Shown here in pieces: positions 46,328-56,236 of a DNA stretch of 64,000 bases (positions are counted from its first letter, which is position 1; every line of letters begins with the position of its first letter). The notes under the pieces are model-generated. The model was not told the DNA's origin. It saw only the letters and a list, made by a program, of their open reading frames with translations, and made no database searches. The DNA lies in assembly GCF_007859855.1 (NCBI RefSeq), contig NZ_SJPK01000005.1, forward strand, positions 62,001-126,000, in the 5' to 3' direction. The DNA is from Allorhodopirellula solitaria. Its GTDB lineage: Bacteria; Planctomycetota; Planctomycetia; Pirellulales; Pirellulaceae. The position numbers were made by a program, and so were the translations under genes.

Positions 46328-47941
46328 ATGGCCGAACTGAACCACGAGTGTGGCGTCGCCGCGATTTATCATCTCTCCGGACGCGGGCGCAGTCCCATCT
46401 GCACCGACGATGGCCCGCGACGCATCTCGCGTCTGCTGCCGCGGATGTTGCTCGACATCCAAAACCGCGGCCAACTCGCCGCTGGGATGAGCACCTTTGA
46501 TCCCGATCGGCCAGGGCTACTCAAAACCCGCCGCGATGTCGGTACCGTCACGGAGGTGTTTCGTCTGAACCACCGGGCCAAGGCGGAAAACCTGATGAAA
46601 TCGCTAGCCGGTCGCGCCGCGATTGGCCACGTCCGCTACGCCACCTGCGGGAAAGATGACCGCAATTACGCGCAGCCGTTTGAGCGAAAGCACATCCATA
46701 AACGAAAGTGGTTCAGTTTCTGTTTCAACGGGCAACTGGCTAATTACTCGTTGCTCAAGCAAAAACTGCTTGCCGACGGTGACCATCACCTGACGCTCGA
46801 CACCGACACTGAAATCTTCTTGCACGAATTTGCTCGGTTGCTGTCGGCGAACCATGGGCGGCTAGAATGGATCGACGTACTGCGTCAAGCAACGGCTGGA
46901 TTCGACGGCGCCTATTCGCTCGCACTGCTCACGGCCGAAGGCGAAATGATCGTGGCCCGCGATCCGATGGGCAACAAACCCATGTGCTACATCCACGAAG
47001 GACCCTTGTTTGCAGCGGCGAGCGAAAGTGTGGCCTTGCTGAACCTGGGTTTCGAAGCGGACCAGATCAAATCGCTACCGCCGGGACACGCCATCATCGT
47101 CGATCCGGAAACCGGCTTCCGAATGGAACAGTTCGCTCCTCCGCAGGAACCCAAGCACTGCTTCTTCGAATGGGTCTATTTCGCCAACGTGGCCAGCACC
47201 CTGGATGATCGCAGTGTTTACCTGACACGAACCAACCTCGGCCGGGAACTCGCTACCGCCGAACGGGCCCTCGGCCGCATCCCGTTGGACGACCCCGACA
47301 CGATCATTGTCCCTGTCCCCGACACGAGCAAGGCCGCCGCCGATTCGATGGCCTACGAGCTATCAATTCCCTGCCGGGAAGGTTTGATTCGTAATCGCTA
47401 CGCCGGCCGTACTTTCATCGAAGGTGGGCGAGCCCGGAAGGCCAAGGCAGCGGCCAAGTACACCCCGCTGAGAGAAGTACTCAAGGGGAAACGAGTCATT
47501 CTCGTCGAAGATTCGATCGTCCGCAGCACGACCATGAACGCGCTGCTCGACCGTATCCGAGATGTCGGTGGAGCCAAGGAAATTCATGTCCGCGTGGCCT
47601 GCCCGCCCATCGTTGCCCCCTGTTTCTACGGCATCGACATGAGCACGATCGACCAACTGATCGCGCCGAAGTATTTTTCACTCGATGGTGAGTTGACCGA
47701 GGAGTCGCAACAGCGACTCGCCGACGATCTCGGTGCCGATTCGCTACAATACCTGCCCGTTGAAGCACTCGCCCGCGCGATCGACCTGCCGCAAAGCCAA
47801 CTCTGCCAGGCCTGTGTGACGGGCAAGTACCCGACACCAATCGGTCAACACCTGTACCAGATCGCCTGTGACAACCGCGGTTCACGGATCGATAACCAAC
47901 GCACCTACGAACAACTCGCCCACGCCGTCGGCGTCACTTAA
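46328..47941 (+). CDS. purF: amidophosphoribosyltransferase (PurF)
   Basis: This 537-residue enzyme performs the first committed step of purine synthesis, making phosphoribosylamine from PRPP and glutamine. A short propeptide ends before the nucleophile Cys8 in HECGVAAIY. The glutaminase domain follows, then the PRPP motif VILVEDSIVRSTTM near residue 396. The four ligands of the Bacillus-type [4Fe-4S] cluster are present: KHCFFEWVYFA, APCFYGIDM and LCQACVTGKYP. The protein is somewhat longer than usual, with inserts in the glutaminase domain. Downstream lies a palindromic repeat, then trpS. Confidence 0.92.
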   Translation: MAELNHECGVAAIYHLSGRGRSPICTDDGPRRISRLLPRMLLDIQNRGQLAAGMSTFDPDRPGLLKTRRDVGTVTEVFRLNHRAKAENLMKSLAGRAAIGHVRYATCGKDDRNYAQPFERKHIHKRKWFSFCFNGQLANYSLLKQKLLADGDHHLTLDTDTEIFLHEFARLLSANHGRLEWIDVLRQATAGFDGAYSLALLTAEGEMIVARDPMGNKPMCYIHEGPLFAAASESVALLNLGFEADQIKSLPPGHAIIVDPETGFRMEQFAPPQEPKHCFFEWVYFANVASTLDDRSVYLTRTNLGRELATAERALGRIPLDDPDTIIVPVPDTSKAAADSMAYELSIPCREGLIRNRYAGRTFIEGGRARKAKAAAKYTPLREVLKGKRVILVEDSIVRSTTMNALLDRIRDVGGAKEIHVRVACPPIVAPCFYGIDMSTIDQLIAPKYFSLDGELTEESQQRLADDLGADSLQYLPVEALARAIDLPQSQLCQACVTGKYPTPIGQHLYQIACDNRGSRIDNQRTYEQLAHAVGVT

Positions 47942-47952
47942 GGAACCGTTGC

Positions 47953-48073
47953 GTAGTGGACGAGGCGACGAGTCCCAGCAGGGCGAACGATCACGCGAAT
48001 CGACGGGACTCGTCGCCTCGTCCACTACGGTACTTGCGAGAGGACTCGTCGCCTCGTCCACTACGGTACTTGC
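47953..48073. repeat. palindromic and direct repeats (GACGAGGCGACGAGTCC type)
   Basis: A perfect 24-bp inverted repeat: the arm starting GTAGTGGACGAGG (47953-47976) pairs with the arm ending CTCGTCCACTAC (48005-48028) over a 28-base loop. The right arm and its tail CGGTACTTGC are repeated directly 36 bases on (48042-48073). A partial relative, TTCGTCGCCTCGTCGACCAC, occurs near 61250. The family is dispersed; I recall it in Rhodopirellula. It can act as a terminator for purF. Confidence 0.75.
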
Positions 48074-48118
48074 ACCATTCATTTCAACCGACCCCCACTT
48101 TCTTTCTCGACCAGCTCC

Positions 48119-49081
48119 ATGCGTGTACTCTCTGGCATCCAGCCCACCGGTCAACTTCACTGGGGGAATTACTTTGGTGCCATCCGCCAATACATCGACT
48201 TGCAGGAATCCAATGATGGGTTCTATTTCATCGCCGATCTGCATGCATTGACGACCGTTCGCAGCGCCGACCAACTGCGTGCCAACACCCTCGACATCGC
48301 CCTAGATCTGCTCGCTCTCGGCCTCGACCCGAACCAAGCGACGTTGTTTGTGCAGTCGCACATTCCGGAGGTCACCGAGCTGACATGGCTGTTGATGACG
48401 GGCACCCCAATGGGATTGCTCGAACGCTGCCATGCCTACAAGGACAAGAAGGAGAAGGGGCTCAACGCGGACGCTGGATTGTTCACTTACCCCGTGCTGA
48501 TGGCTGCCGATATCCTCGCCTACGATTCCCAAATCGTTCCCGTGGGTGCCGACCAAGTCCAGCACATTGAGGTTTGCCGCGACCTCGCGGGAAGTTTTCA
48601 TCACACCTTCGGTGAAACGTTTGTCTTGCCCAAAGCCAAGACACTCGACGTAGGGGCCCGGGTGCCGGGGACCGATGGCCAGAAAATGAGCAAGAGCTAC
48701 GACAATACCCTGCCGCTATTTGGCGACGTGAAGAAAATCCGCAAGCAGATCATGCGGATCGTGACCGACAGCCGTCCTGTCGACGAGCCCAAGGATCCCG
48801 TCGGCGACCACCTTTTCGATCTCTACCAATTATTCGCATCGCCTGACGAGATCGCCGCGATGGCGGAGAAGTATCGGGCCGGCGGCTTCGGTTATGGTGA
48901 GGTCAAGAAAGCGGTCGCCGAGGCCAGCGAAGCCTACTTCGCTCCCGCCCGAGAGCGACGCGAAGAACTGGCTCAGGATCTCGATACGGTCCGGGACATC
49001 CTCGCTGCTGGTGCGGCTCGAGCCCGCGAGGTCGCCGGTGGCGTGCTCGACCGGGCACGCTCGGCAGCCGGGCTGCGGTGA
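48119..49081 (+). CDS. trpS: tryptophanyl-tRNA synthetase
   Basis: This 320-residue class I synthetase charges tRNA-Trp. It begins [20 protein letters not shown], with the HIGH-equivalent written HWGN. KMSKS appears as [10 protein letters not shown] near residue 186. The tryptophan pocket region [13 protein letters not shown] is present. Length fits bacterial TrpRS. The acpS start codon is five bases after the stop, so the two genes are probably co-transcribed. Confidence 0.95.
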   Translation: MRVLSGIQPTGQLHWGNYFGAIRQYIDLQESNDGFYFIADLHALTTVRSADQLRANTLDIALDLLALGLDPNQATLFVQSHIPEVTELTWLLMTGTPMGLLERCHAYKDKKEKGLNADAGLFTYPVLMAADILAYDSQIVPVGADQVQHIEVCRDLAGSFHHTFGETFVLPKAKTLDVGARVPGTDGQKMSKSYDNTLPLFGDVKKIRKQIMRIVTDSRPVDEPKDPVGDHLFDLYQLFASPDEIAAMAEKYRAGGFGYGEVKKAVAEASEAYFAPARERREELAQDLDTVRDILAAGAARAREVAGGVLDRARSAAGLR

Positions 49082-49085
49082 CCCC

Positions 49086-49475
49086 ATGGCGATTGTGGCG
49101 GTCGGTACCGAAATTGTGCAGTGTGCTCGGATCGCACAGATGATCCAACAGCACGGCGAACAGTTTCTCGAACGGGTCTACACGCCCTCGGAAATCGACC
49201 ACTGCGCCCAACTCCCCGATGCGACCAGCCATTTCGCTCGTCGCTGGGCTGCGAAACAAGCGGTATACAAGGCGCTGCACTGTCACCGCAAAGGCGTCCG
49301 CTGGACCGAGATTGAGATCCAATCGCGGCCGACGTGCGGCCCCGCCATCTCACTGTCGGGAATCGCCCATGAACGCGCCCTCGAGGCGGGGGTCGACACG
49401 ATCCACGTCAGCCTCGGTGGATGCCGCTCGCAAGCGATCGCCTATGTCATCTTGTGGCAGGATGACACGCCCTAG
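49086..49475 (+). CDS. acpS: holo-[acyl-carrier-protein] synthase with altered metal residues
   Basis: This 129-residue enzyme transfers phosphopantetheine from CoA to acyl carrier protein. It aligns well with AcpS: AVGTEIVQCARI, FLERVYTPSEIDHC and RRWAAKQAVYKAL. The magnesium-binding aspartate of GTDIV is Glu9, and the metal-binding glutamate of AAKEA is Gln (about residue 60). The first change is conservative and may be common in planctomycetes; the second removes a charge. Function is likely kept but worth a test. The start is ATG 49086, four bases after the trpS stop. Confidence 0.88.
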   Translation: MAIVAVGTEIVQCARIAQMIQQHGEQFLERVYTPSEIDHCAQLPDATSHFARRWAAKQAVYKALHCHRKGVRWTEIEIQSRPTCGPAISLSGIAHERALEAGVDTIHVSLGGCRSQAIAYVILWQDDTP

Positions 49476-49646
49476 CGATCAATTCGCGGAGGCCGGGCCG
49501 CTGAAAAGGAGCCGCCATGACGCCCTCGCCAGATTGGCTCCCCGCTGGACCATCAGTGGCCCGCAGGTTCTCACTAAGGTAAGCTAGTCGGGGCAAAGTT
49601 CGAAAGTCTCCCGTTTCCTCCCCTGAGTGAAGGTTGAAAAAATTCA

Positions 49647-50495
49647 ATGAAGTATGGCATGAATCTGTTGTTGTGGTCGGGCGAAGTCACCGACGAGTTG
49701 CTGCCGGTCTGCGAGCAGCTCAAAGCGGCTGGTTTCGACGGCGTGGAGTTGCCGATGTTCAACCTCGACCTGGATTATGCTGCACTGGGCAATCAGCTCG
49801 ACTCGATCGGGCTGAGGCGCACCGGGGTGATGATCCGTAATGAGGAAGACAACCCGATTTCCCCAGATCCCGCCGTTCGGCAACGAGGCGTTGACGGAAA
49901 CAAGCGGGCTCTCGATTGCGCCGCCGCCGCAGGCGTAGAGACGATCGTCGGTCCTTATCACTCTGCGATCGGCGTGTTCAGTGGCAACGGACCGACCGAA
50001 GATGAGTGGACATGGGGCGTCGAATCGATGCGGGCGACAGCCGAACACGCCGGTTCGGTGGGCGTTCGGTTGGGAGTCGAAGCGCTCAACCGGTTCGAGT
50101 GCTATTTCCTCAACACACACGCCGACTCGACTCGATTTGTGCGGGAGGTCGATCATCCGGCTTGTGGGATCATGTACGATACGTTCCACAGCAACATCGA
50201 AGAGAAGAGTGTGACGGATGCCATCAACGCCGGTGGGGAAAAGCTTTTCCACGTTCATATCAGCGAGAACGACCGCAGCACGCCAGGCACCGGTGGAATC
50301 AATTGGAAAGAGAACTTTGATGCGATCGCCGGCAGTGGATACGACGGATGGATGGTGATCGAAGCCTTCGGCTTGGCACTGCCTGAAATCGCCGCGGCGA
50401 CCAAGATTTGGCGGCGGATGTTCACTGACGAAATGACCCTCGCCAAAGACGGTTTGGCGTTCATGAAATCGGAAGTCGCCAAACGCAACGGTTGA
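49647..50495 (+). CDS. sugar 3-epimerase/isomerase of the tagatose/psicose epimerase family
   Basis: This 282-residue TIM-barrel protein resembles D-tagatose/D-psicose 3-epimerases, which move between ketohexoses using a metal ion. Key residues sit in GVEALNRFECYFLNT (metal-binding glutamate), MYDTFHSNIEE (aspartate and histidine), FHVHISENDRSTPGTG (histidine and arginine) and VIEAFG (second glutamate). Hydroxypyruvate isomerase is a near relative, but NRFE and DTFHSNIEE favour the epimerases. It stands alone, with a strong terminator after it. Confidence 0.85.
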   Translation: MKYGMNLLLWSGEVTDELLPVCEQLKAAGFDGVELPMFNLDLDYAALGNQLDSIGLRRTGVMIRNEEDNPISPDPAVRQRGVDGNKRALDCAAAAGVETIVGPYHSAIGVFSGNGPTEDEWTWGVESMRATAEHAGSVGVRLGVEALNRFECYFLNTHADSTRFVREVDHPACGIMYDTFHSNIEEKSVTDAINAGGEKLFHVHISENDRSTPGTGGINWKENFDAIAGSGYDGWMVIEAFGLALPEIAAATKIWRRMFTDEMTLAKDGLAFMKSEVAKRNG

Positions 50496-50502
50496 GGTGA
50501 AT

Positions 50503-50528
50503 GCGGGCGGGATGCCCGCGTTGTTTTC
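50503..50528 (+). terminator. rho-independent terminator after the epimerase gene
   Basis: GCGGGC-gggat-GCCCGC forms a 6-bp GC stem with a 5-base loop, followed by GTTGTTTT. It lies eight bases after the epimerase stop codon. Confidence 0.75.
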
Positions 50529-50612
50529 CCGAGAAATAATGCTTCACTGCGTTGCCGCATCGAGCGGTGAGCAATTGGCGGCCGAACAACGCGAGAGCAA
50601 TCCAGCCATCAC

Positions 50613-52463
50613 TCAGTGCTCCAGGTGCGCCAGAACCAAGGCGAGATCAGCGGGCGTGATCCCACTGATCCGTTTAGCTTGGGCAAGGTTGAGCGGGCGC
50701 ACCTTCGTGAGTTTCTCGCGTGCCTCGGTTCGCAGCGACCCGATGCGGTTGTAGTCAAACGAGACGGGGATCCGTTTCTCGCTCATCCGCTGCTGTTTGT
50801 CGACGTCCATTTGCTGCCGGTCGAGATAGCCAGCGTACTTGATATCGATGCAGCATTGCTCAGCCGCATCGGGAGCGATTTGGTTCAGTTCGGGTACCAA
50901 TTCGCACATCATGGGCCATGTCACTTCAGGGCGTCGCAGGTAGACGTCGGCCGGGCTTTTCTCGATCCGCGCCGCTGCGAGGAGTTCGCGGCCAATCCGG
51001 ATCTGTTCGAGTTTTTCAGCCAAGCGGTCGCGGCGCGGTGCATCGATCAAACCGAGCTGATCGGCCTGGGCCGTCAAACGACGATCGGCGTTGTCTTGCC
51101 TCAGCAACAAGCGATACTCAGCCCGACTGGTAAACATTCGATAGGGTTCGTCGGTTCCCATCGTCACCAAATCGTCGACGAGCACCCCGAGATAGGCGTC
51201 TTGCCTTGCCGGTACCCATGTGGATTGTCCAGCCACGGTGCGGGCGGCATTGAGCCCCGCGATGAGACCTTGCCCCGCGGCTTCCTCATATCCGGTCGTG
51301 CCGTTGATTTGGCCTGCGAGAAATAGTCCCGCGACGCTTTTGGATTCGAGATGCGGCCAGAGTTGGGTGGGGGGACAGAAATCGTATTCGACCGCGTACC
51401 CGTAACGCATGATCGACGCTTTCTCGAGGCCGGGGATCAAGCGAAACATGGCGTCTTGGACGTCGCGCGGCAGGCTGGTGGAAATCCCGTTGACGTAGAC
51501 CTCTTGCGTTTGCCGCCCCTCGGGTTCAAGGAACAGCTGATGACTCGATTTGTCAGCAAAGCGAACCACTTTGTCTTCAATCGAGGGACAGTACCTCGGA
51601 CCCTGCGAATCGATTTGGCCGCTGTACATCGGAGCCCGCGTCAAATTTTCTCGGATCAAGTCATGCACCGCCTCATTGGTGTGGGCGATATGACATGGCA
51701 TCTGGGAGGTCGTGATCTCTGATGTGAGGAAACTGAACGGCTGCGGCTCGTCGTCACCAGGTTGGACTTCGATTTGGCTGAAGTCGATCGTGCGGGCGTT
51801 GAGCCGCGGCGGGGTACCGGTTTTGAATCGATCGAGCTCAAAGTTCAGTCGGTGCAGGGCACCACTGATACCGGCCGTGGTACCCTCACCGGCCCGACCA
51901 CCCGCACTCTGGGCCTCGCCGGTGTGCATGATCGCTTGAAGAAATGTGCCTGTGGTCAAGATCACCGTCTTCGCGAGGTAGACCGCGTCACCGCGCACCT
52001 TCACGCCGACGACGCGCTGGGTCGCCGATTCTTGCGGATCCTTGCTATCGGAGGGCTCGGTCAGCAGATCCTCGACGGTCTCTTGGCGAAGATCGAGATT
52101 GGGCTGAGATTCGATCTGCCATTTGATGTGATTTTGATAGGACTTCTTGTCCGCCTGCGCTCGGGGGCTGTGCATGGCGGGGCCTTTGCGGCGGTTAAGC
52201 ATGCGAAACTGGATCGCGGTGGCATCGATAGCCTGTCCCATCAATCCACCAAGGGCATCGACCTCACGAACGATCTGCCCCTTGGCCACCCCGCCGATCG
52301 CAGGATTGCAGGACATCTGGCCCACGGTGTCGAGATTCGTCGTCAGCAGGGCGGTGCGTGCCCCCAAGCGTGCGGAGGCCGCAGCCGCTTCGGTGCCGGC
52401 ATGGCCAGCCCCAATGACGACAACGTCATAGTCATAACGATTTTGAAATGAGTCGCGATTCAA
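50613..52463 (-). CDS. mnmG: tRNA uridine-5-carboxymethylaminomethyl modification enzyme MnmG (GidA)
   Basis: This protein of about 616 residues binds FAD and, with MnmE, modifies U34 of several tRNAs. It shows the FAD motif VVVIGAGHAGTEAA, TVGQMSCNPAIGGVAKGQ, the GidA signature GPRYCPSIEDKVVRF, and a second flavin site FLAGQINGTTGYEEAAGQG. The frame lacks an ATG near the start; it extends to 52604, but that would add an unlike 47-residue tail and overlap the divergent gene. I place the start at TTG 52463, 14 residues before the flavin strand. No trmE or rsmG is adjacent. Confidence 0.93.
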   Translation of the reverse strand: MNRDSFQNRYDYDVVVIGAGHAGTEAAAASARLGARTALLTTNLDTVGQMSCNPAIGGVAKGQIVREVDALGGLMGQAIDATAIQFRMLNRRKGPAMHSPRAQADKKSYQNHIKWQIESQPNLDLRQETVEDLLTEPSDSKDPQESATQRVVGVKVRGDAVYLAKTVILTTGTFLQAIMHTGEAQSAGGRAGEGTTAGISGALHRLNFELDRFKTGTPPRLNARTIDFSQIEVQPGDDEPQPFSFLTSEITTSQMPCHIAHTNEAVHDLIRENLTRAPMYSGQIDSQGPRYCPSIEDKVVRFADKSSHQLFLEPEGRQTQEVYVNGISTSLPRDVQDAMFRLIPGLEKASIMRYGYAVEYDFCPPTQLWPHLESKSVAGLFLAGQINGTTGYEEAAGQGLIAGLNAARTVAGQSTWVPARQDAYLGVLVDDLVTMGTDEPYRMFTSRAEYRLLLRQDNADRRLTAQADQLGLIDAPRRDRLAEKLEQIRIGRELLAAARIEKSPADVYLRRPEVTWPMMCELVPELNQIAPDAAEQCCIDIKYAGYLDRQQMDVDKQQRMSEKRIPVSFDYNRIGSLRTEAREKLTKVRPLNLAQAKRISGITPADLALVLAHLEH

Positions 52464-52562
52464 AAGTTGAAGTCCGCTGGGAGGAAATGCCGATATGGCA
52501 GACAAGGTGTATTCTTCGAGCAACGCATCGAGCGCCCGTAATTCCCTGATTTTGACCAAACC

Positions 52563-54788
52563 ATGCGATTTGAACAGCACCGAAATCCAGGAACTGCAAA
52601 TCAAATACTGCGATTGAGTCGAGGCGCGGTCCTGGTTGCCCTGTTGGTGGTTGTCTCAGCAGCCGCCCCTTGCGCTGCGGCGCAGACGGTGCCAGACGTT
52701 ATTTTGGGATCGGGATCGTTTTTAATCCCGTTCAATATCGGCGCCGACGGGGCCCCGCCCCGAGAAGTCTACCTGTACATGGCCTCGGCTGCCGATGAAG
52801 AGTCGCCCAATGGCATGATGGTGAGCGACAAGCTGTCCGGTGATGCCGTTCGGGGAGAGGGCACCTCTGCGTCACCCGGCTCTGGCAAAAAATGGCAACT
52901 GCTCGATCGACAGCCACCGAGTGCCCGTCAGTTTCAGGTTTCCGAAACCCCCGATGGCACATTTTGGTTCGCGATCCGCACCATCGATGCGAGCGGCCAT
53001 CCCCATCCGTCGGGCCCTATCGAAGCGGAGTTGAAGGTGGTCGTCGATACCACCAACCCGGTAGTCGAATTGGACGCCGAGGCAGATGCGGACGGCAAGA
53101 TGACGGCGACGTTTTCGGTCCATGACGCCACCGAAGCATCGACGATGACCGCCTACTACGCGACTGACACCTCTCAGAAATGGCGTTCGATCACCGTCCA
53201 ACGGACGGAACAAGGAGGTGAGTTCGCATTCGAACCCGCCGAACCTTGGCGTCAGCTATCACTGCGTTTGCGGGTAATTGACGGTGCGGGCAACGAAACC
53301 GTCGTGGTCAAAGACCGCATCGAAAAACCCCGCATCGCCACCGCGGGCAAAACGCGGTTGGCATCGGGACCACTGGGTTTTGGCAACGCCTTCGGGCTCG
53401 GCAATGTCGCGGGGACGCCGCCAGGCTACCCGAATTTTGGGCAGCCGAACCAGTCGCCGACCTCGACGCTCGCGGGGAATTCGCCCGTCTTGCCGCCCCC
53501 ATCGACTGCGGACCAAATCAGCAACGATTTCGGCCGCTCGGCCCCCACCATCGAGTCCTTGCCAGCAGGCCCCGAGTCACCAGCGGCGGCTGAAACACTG
53601 CAAACGCCACAGGGAAAACCGGAAACGCCGATGCAGGCCATGCGGCCACTCGAGGCGCCCGCGAATTCGCCGAACATGGCGCCGCCAAGTGCTCCCTCAC
53701 CGTCGAAGTCCTCACCGTCGATGGCGCCACCGCCAGCGCCGAACCGCAGACCTGTCGCCAGCGGCGCCCAGCCGCCCACCGGCGGCGCCCAACCGGAAAC
53801 ACCGTTCTTCACCGAATCGATCCCATTGCCGGCTGCAGAGCGTCCCGCACCCACGCAGCTCAACCAACCGGCACCGCCGGAGGCGAGCATCGACAAGCCC
53901 GACCAGACGCCCGCCGCCCCGACACGCGCCGACGAACCGACACCAGCCGAAGCCGCCGACGCCGACGACGCTGCGTCACCCTGGACTCCGCTGGATCCGC
54001 GGCGGTCCAAGAATCCGAGCCGCTCCTTCAGTAGCGAGCCCAACATGCGTCCGGTCCAGCCCGGCGAATTTCGCGAGCAAGAACGCGCCCCGACGGTCTC
54101 GCGTCGCGAGCCCGTCACTGACACCCCGCTCGACCTCGATCTCTTGTCTCGTCGCGCCGTCGTTCGCCACAGCGAAAGTCATCAATTTAGCCTCGACTAT
54201 GAGATCGAAGCGATCGGTGGTCGCGGTGTCGAGGAGATCGAACTCTATGGCACGACCGATGGCGGACAAGCCTGGAAGAAGTGGGGGAGCGATCCTGACA
54301 AGCTCAGCCCCTTCGACATCGAGACCAGCGGCGAGGGCATCTTTGGATTCCAGATCGTCGTTGTCGCTACCAATGGCCTTTCGAGTCCACGGCCCTTGCC
54401 GGGTGATGCACCCGATATTGTCGTGGTTGTTGATGAGACGCTTCCGGAAACCGGAATCTCGGGTGCGAAGTACGGCACCGGCGACCGCGCCGGTTCACTC
54501 GTGATCACTTTTCACTGCGAGGACGACTACCTCGTCTCCCGCCCGATCACGCTGTCCTTCAGTGATTCGGTGAGCGGCCCGTGGACGACCATCGCCGCCG
54601 GACTTCGCAATACAGGCGATTATGTCTGGCCCGCTGACCCACAGTTGCCCCGCGAAATCTACCTACGAATCGACGCCCTTGATCAAGCGAACAATGTTGG
54701 CAGTTATGTGCTCGAAGAGCCGATCGACACACAGGGCTTAGCACCCCGTGCTCGAATTCGCTCCTTCCGTGCAATTCCAGGCCGGTAA
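52563..54788 (+). CDS. exported protein with beta domains and Pro-rich linker
   Basis: This 741-residue protein has a signal peptide (about 1-40, ending CAAAQT). The mature N-terminal region (about 50-235) reads like Ig-like or bacterial cell-surface beta domains (FWFAIRTIDASGHPHPSGP; SLRLRVIDGAGNE). Then a low-complexity stretch rich in Pro, Ala and Ser (about 270-490) leads to another beta region (about 530-735; ETGISGAKYGTGDRAGSL). The architecture suggests an envelope or surface protein. No known family is recognised. It is divergent from mnmG with about 100 bp between. Confidence 0.75.
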   Translation: MRFEQHRNPGTANQILRLSRGAVLVALLVVVSAAAPCAAAQTVPDVILGSGSFLIPFNIGADGAPPREVYLYMASAADEESPNGMMVSDKLSGDAVRGEGTSASPGSGKKWQLLDRQPPSARQFQVSETPDGTFWFAIRTIDASGHPHPSGPIEAELKVVVDTTNPVVELDAEADADGKMTATFSVHDATEASTMTAYYATDTSQKWRSITVQRTEQGGEFAFEPAEPWRQLSLRLRVIDGAGNETVVVKDRIEKPRIATAGKTRLASGPLGFGNAFGLGNVAGTPPGYPNFGQPNQSPTSTLAGNSPVLPPPSTADQISNDFGRSAPTIESLPAGPESPAAAETLQTPQGKPETPMQAMRPLEAPANSPNMAPPSAPSPSKSSPSMAPPPAPNRRPVASGAQPPTGGAQPETPFFTESIPLPAAERPAPTQLNQPAPPEASIDKPDQTPAAPTRADEPTPAEAADADDAASPWTPLDPRRSKNPSRSFSSEPNMRPVQPGEFREQERAPTVSRREPVTDTPLDLDLLSRRAVVRHSESHQFSLDYEIEAIGGRGVEEIELYGTTDGGQAWKKWGSDPDKLSPFDIETSGEGIFGFQIVVVATNGLSSPRPLPGDAPDIVVVVDETLPETGISGAKYGTGDRAGSLVITFHCEDDYLVSRPITLSFSDSVSGPWTTIAAGLRNTGDYVWPADPQLPREIYLRIDALDQANNVGSYVLEEPIDTQGLAPRARIRSFRAIPGR

Positions 54789-54809
54789 CGGCACCGTCCG
54801 AGCCGAGTT

Positions 54810-56198
54810 CTAGAAGTCGGCGTTGCCCGGTGTCCGAGGGAATGGGATCACGTCACGGATATTGGTCATCCCGGTGACGTACTGCACAGCCCGTTCGAGG
54901 CCGAGCCCGAAGCCAGCGTGGGGCACACTGCCGTATCGCCGCAAATCGACATACCACCAGTACTCTTGTTCATCGAGCCCTGCCTCCGCCATGCGTCGCT
55001 GCAGTACATCGAGCCGCTCCTCGCGCTGGCTGCCGCCGATAATCTCACCGACTCCTGGCACGAGCACATCCATCGCGGCAACGGTCTTCCCGTCGTCGCT
55101 GACACGCATGTAGAACGGTTTGATCGACGCGGGGTAATCCGTGAGAATCAATGGACCATCGACGAGCTGGGTGAGATACTTCTCATGCTCGGCTTGCAGG
55201 TCGATGCCCCATTTCACGGGGTACTCGAAGGATTCATCGCTGGACGTCAAACGATCGACTGCGTCGGTATACGTCATATGCTCGAACGGTTTGTCGACGA
55301 CGTCTTGCAACTGGGCGAGCTTCCCTTTTTCAATTCGTTCATCGAAGAACGCCATGTCTTCGGCACAGGAATCGAGGCAGTCAGAAAAGATGCGTTTGAG
55401 GAACCGTTCGGCGAGTTGCATGTTATCGCTGAGGTCATAGAACGCCGCTTCGGGCTCCACCATCCAGAACTCGGCGAGGTGTCGCGACGTGTTGCTGTTC
55501 TCGGCGCGAAAGGTTGGACCGAACGTGTAGATTTTGGACATCGCCGACGCGTAGGTCTCCCCTTCGAGCTGGCCACTGACGGTTAGGTGTGTCGGTTTGC
55601 CGAAGAAGTCTTGTCCAGCATCGAGAGGACGGTTCGAGCCAGCGAGTTTGTCAAGGTTCAGCGTCGTCACGCGAAACATCTCACCCGCCCCCTCGCAGTC
55701 GCTCGCCGTCACGATCGGGGTGTGGAGACAAAAGAACCCAGCCTCGTCGAAGAATCGATGGATGGACTGGCTCAACCGGTTTCGCACTCGCATGACCGCG
55801 CCGAGCGTGTTCGTGCGCGCCCGAAGATGTGACCATTCGCGTAGTTTCTCAAACGAATGGCGTTTCTTCTGCAGAGGATACGTCTCCCCGTCACACCATC
55901 CCGTCACCTGCACCGACTCCGCATGCAGTTCGGTGGCCTGCCCCTTGGCGGGCGACTCGAGCAACTGCCCCCTGATGATCACGCTGCATCCCGCCGTCAG
56001 CTTTTGGACTTCACTGGCGTAGTTTTCGAGTTCACCAGGAACAACGACTTGCAAATTTCCCAGACAGGTTCCATCGTTGACCTCGAGAAAGCTAAAGCCG
56101 CCTTTGCTGTCACGCCGCGTACGCACCCAGCCACGAATTTCCGCTTCGGTGGGCAAATCCGTACAGCGTCGACATGCGTCAATAGTGATCCAGTCCAC
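54810..56198 (-). CDS. asnS: asparaginyl-tRNA synthetase
   Basis: This 462-residue class II synthetase charges tRNA-Asn. An N-terminal OB fold ([20 protein letters not shown]) precedes the class II core: motif 2 [20 protein letters not shown] and motif 3 [16 protein letters not shown]. The [11 protein letters not shown] wording is typical of AsnRS rather than AspRS. I start at GTG 56198, which has AAAGGA five bases upstream; a longer frame to 56453 has no such site and begins with unrelated residues. The SSS symporter lies 38 bp upstream on the same strand. Confidence 0.94.
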   Translation of the reverse strand: MDWITIDACRRCTDLPTEAEIRGWVRTRRDSKGGFSFLEVNDGTCLGNLQVVVPGELENYASEVQKLTAGCSVIIRGQLLESPAKGQATELHAESVQVTGWCDGETYPLQKKRHSFEKLREWSHLRARTNTLGAVMRVRNRLSQSIHRFFDEAGFFCLHTPIVTASDCEGAGEMFRVTTLNLDKLAGSNRPLDAGQDFFGKPTHLTVSGQLEGETYASAMSKIYTFGPTFRAENSNTSRHLAEFWMVEPEAAFYDLSDNMQLAERFLKRIFSDCLDSCAEDMAFFDERIEKGKLAQLQDVVDKPFEHMTYTDAVDRLTSSDESFEYPVKWGIDLQAEHEKYLTQLVDGPLILTDYPASIKPFYMRVSDDGKTVAAMDVLVPGVGEIIGGSQREERLDVLQRRMAEAGLDEQEYWWYVDLRRYGSVPHAGFGLGLERAVQYVTGMTNIRDVIPFPRTPGNADF

Positions 56199-56236
56199 GA
56201 AAATCCTTTCAAAAGTGAAGCGAACAGCAGCCGTTA

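Noticed and set aside
52464-52604. Longer mnmG N-terminus
   Set aside because: It adds 47 unlike residues and overlaps the divergent gene at 52563.
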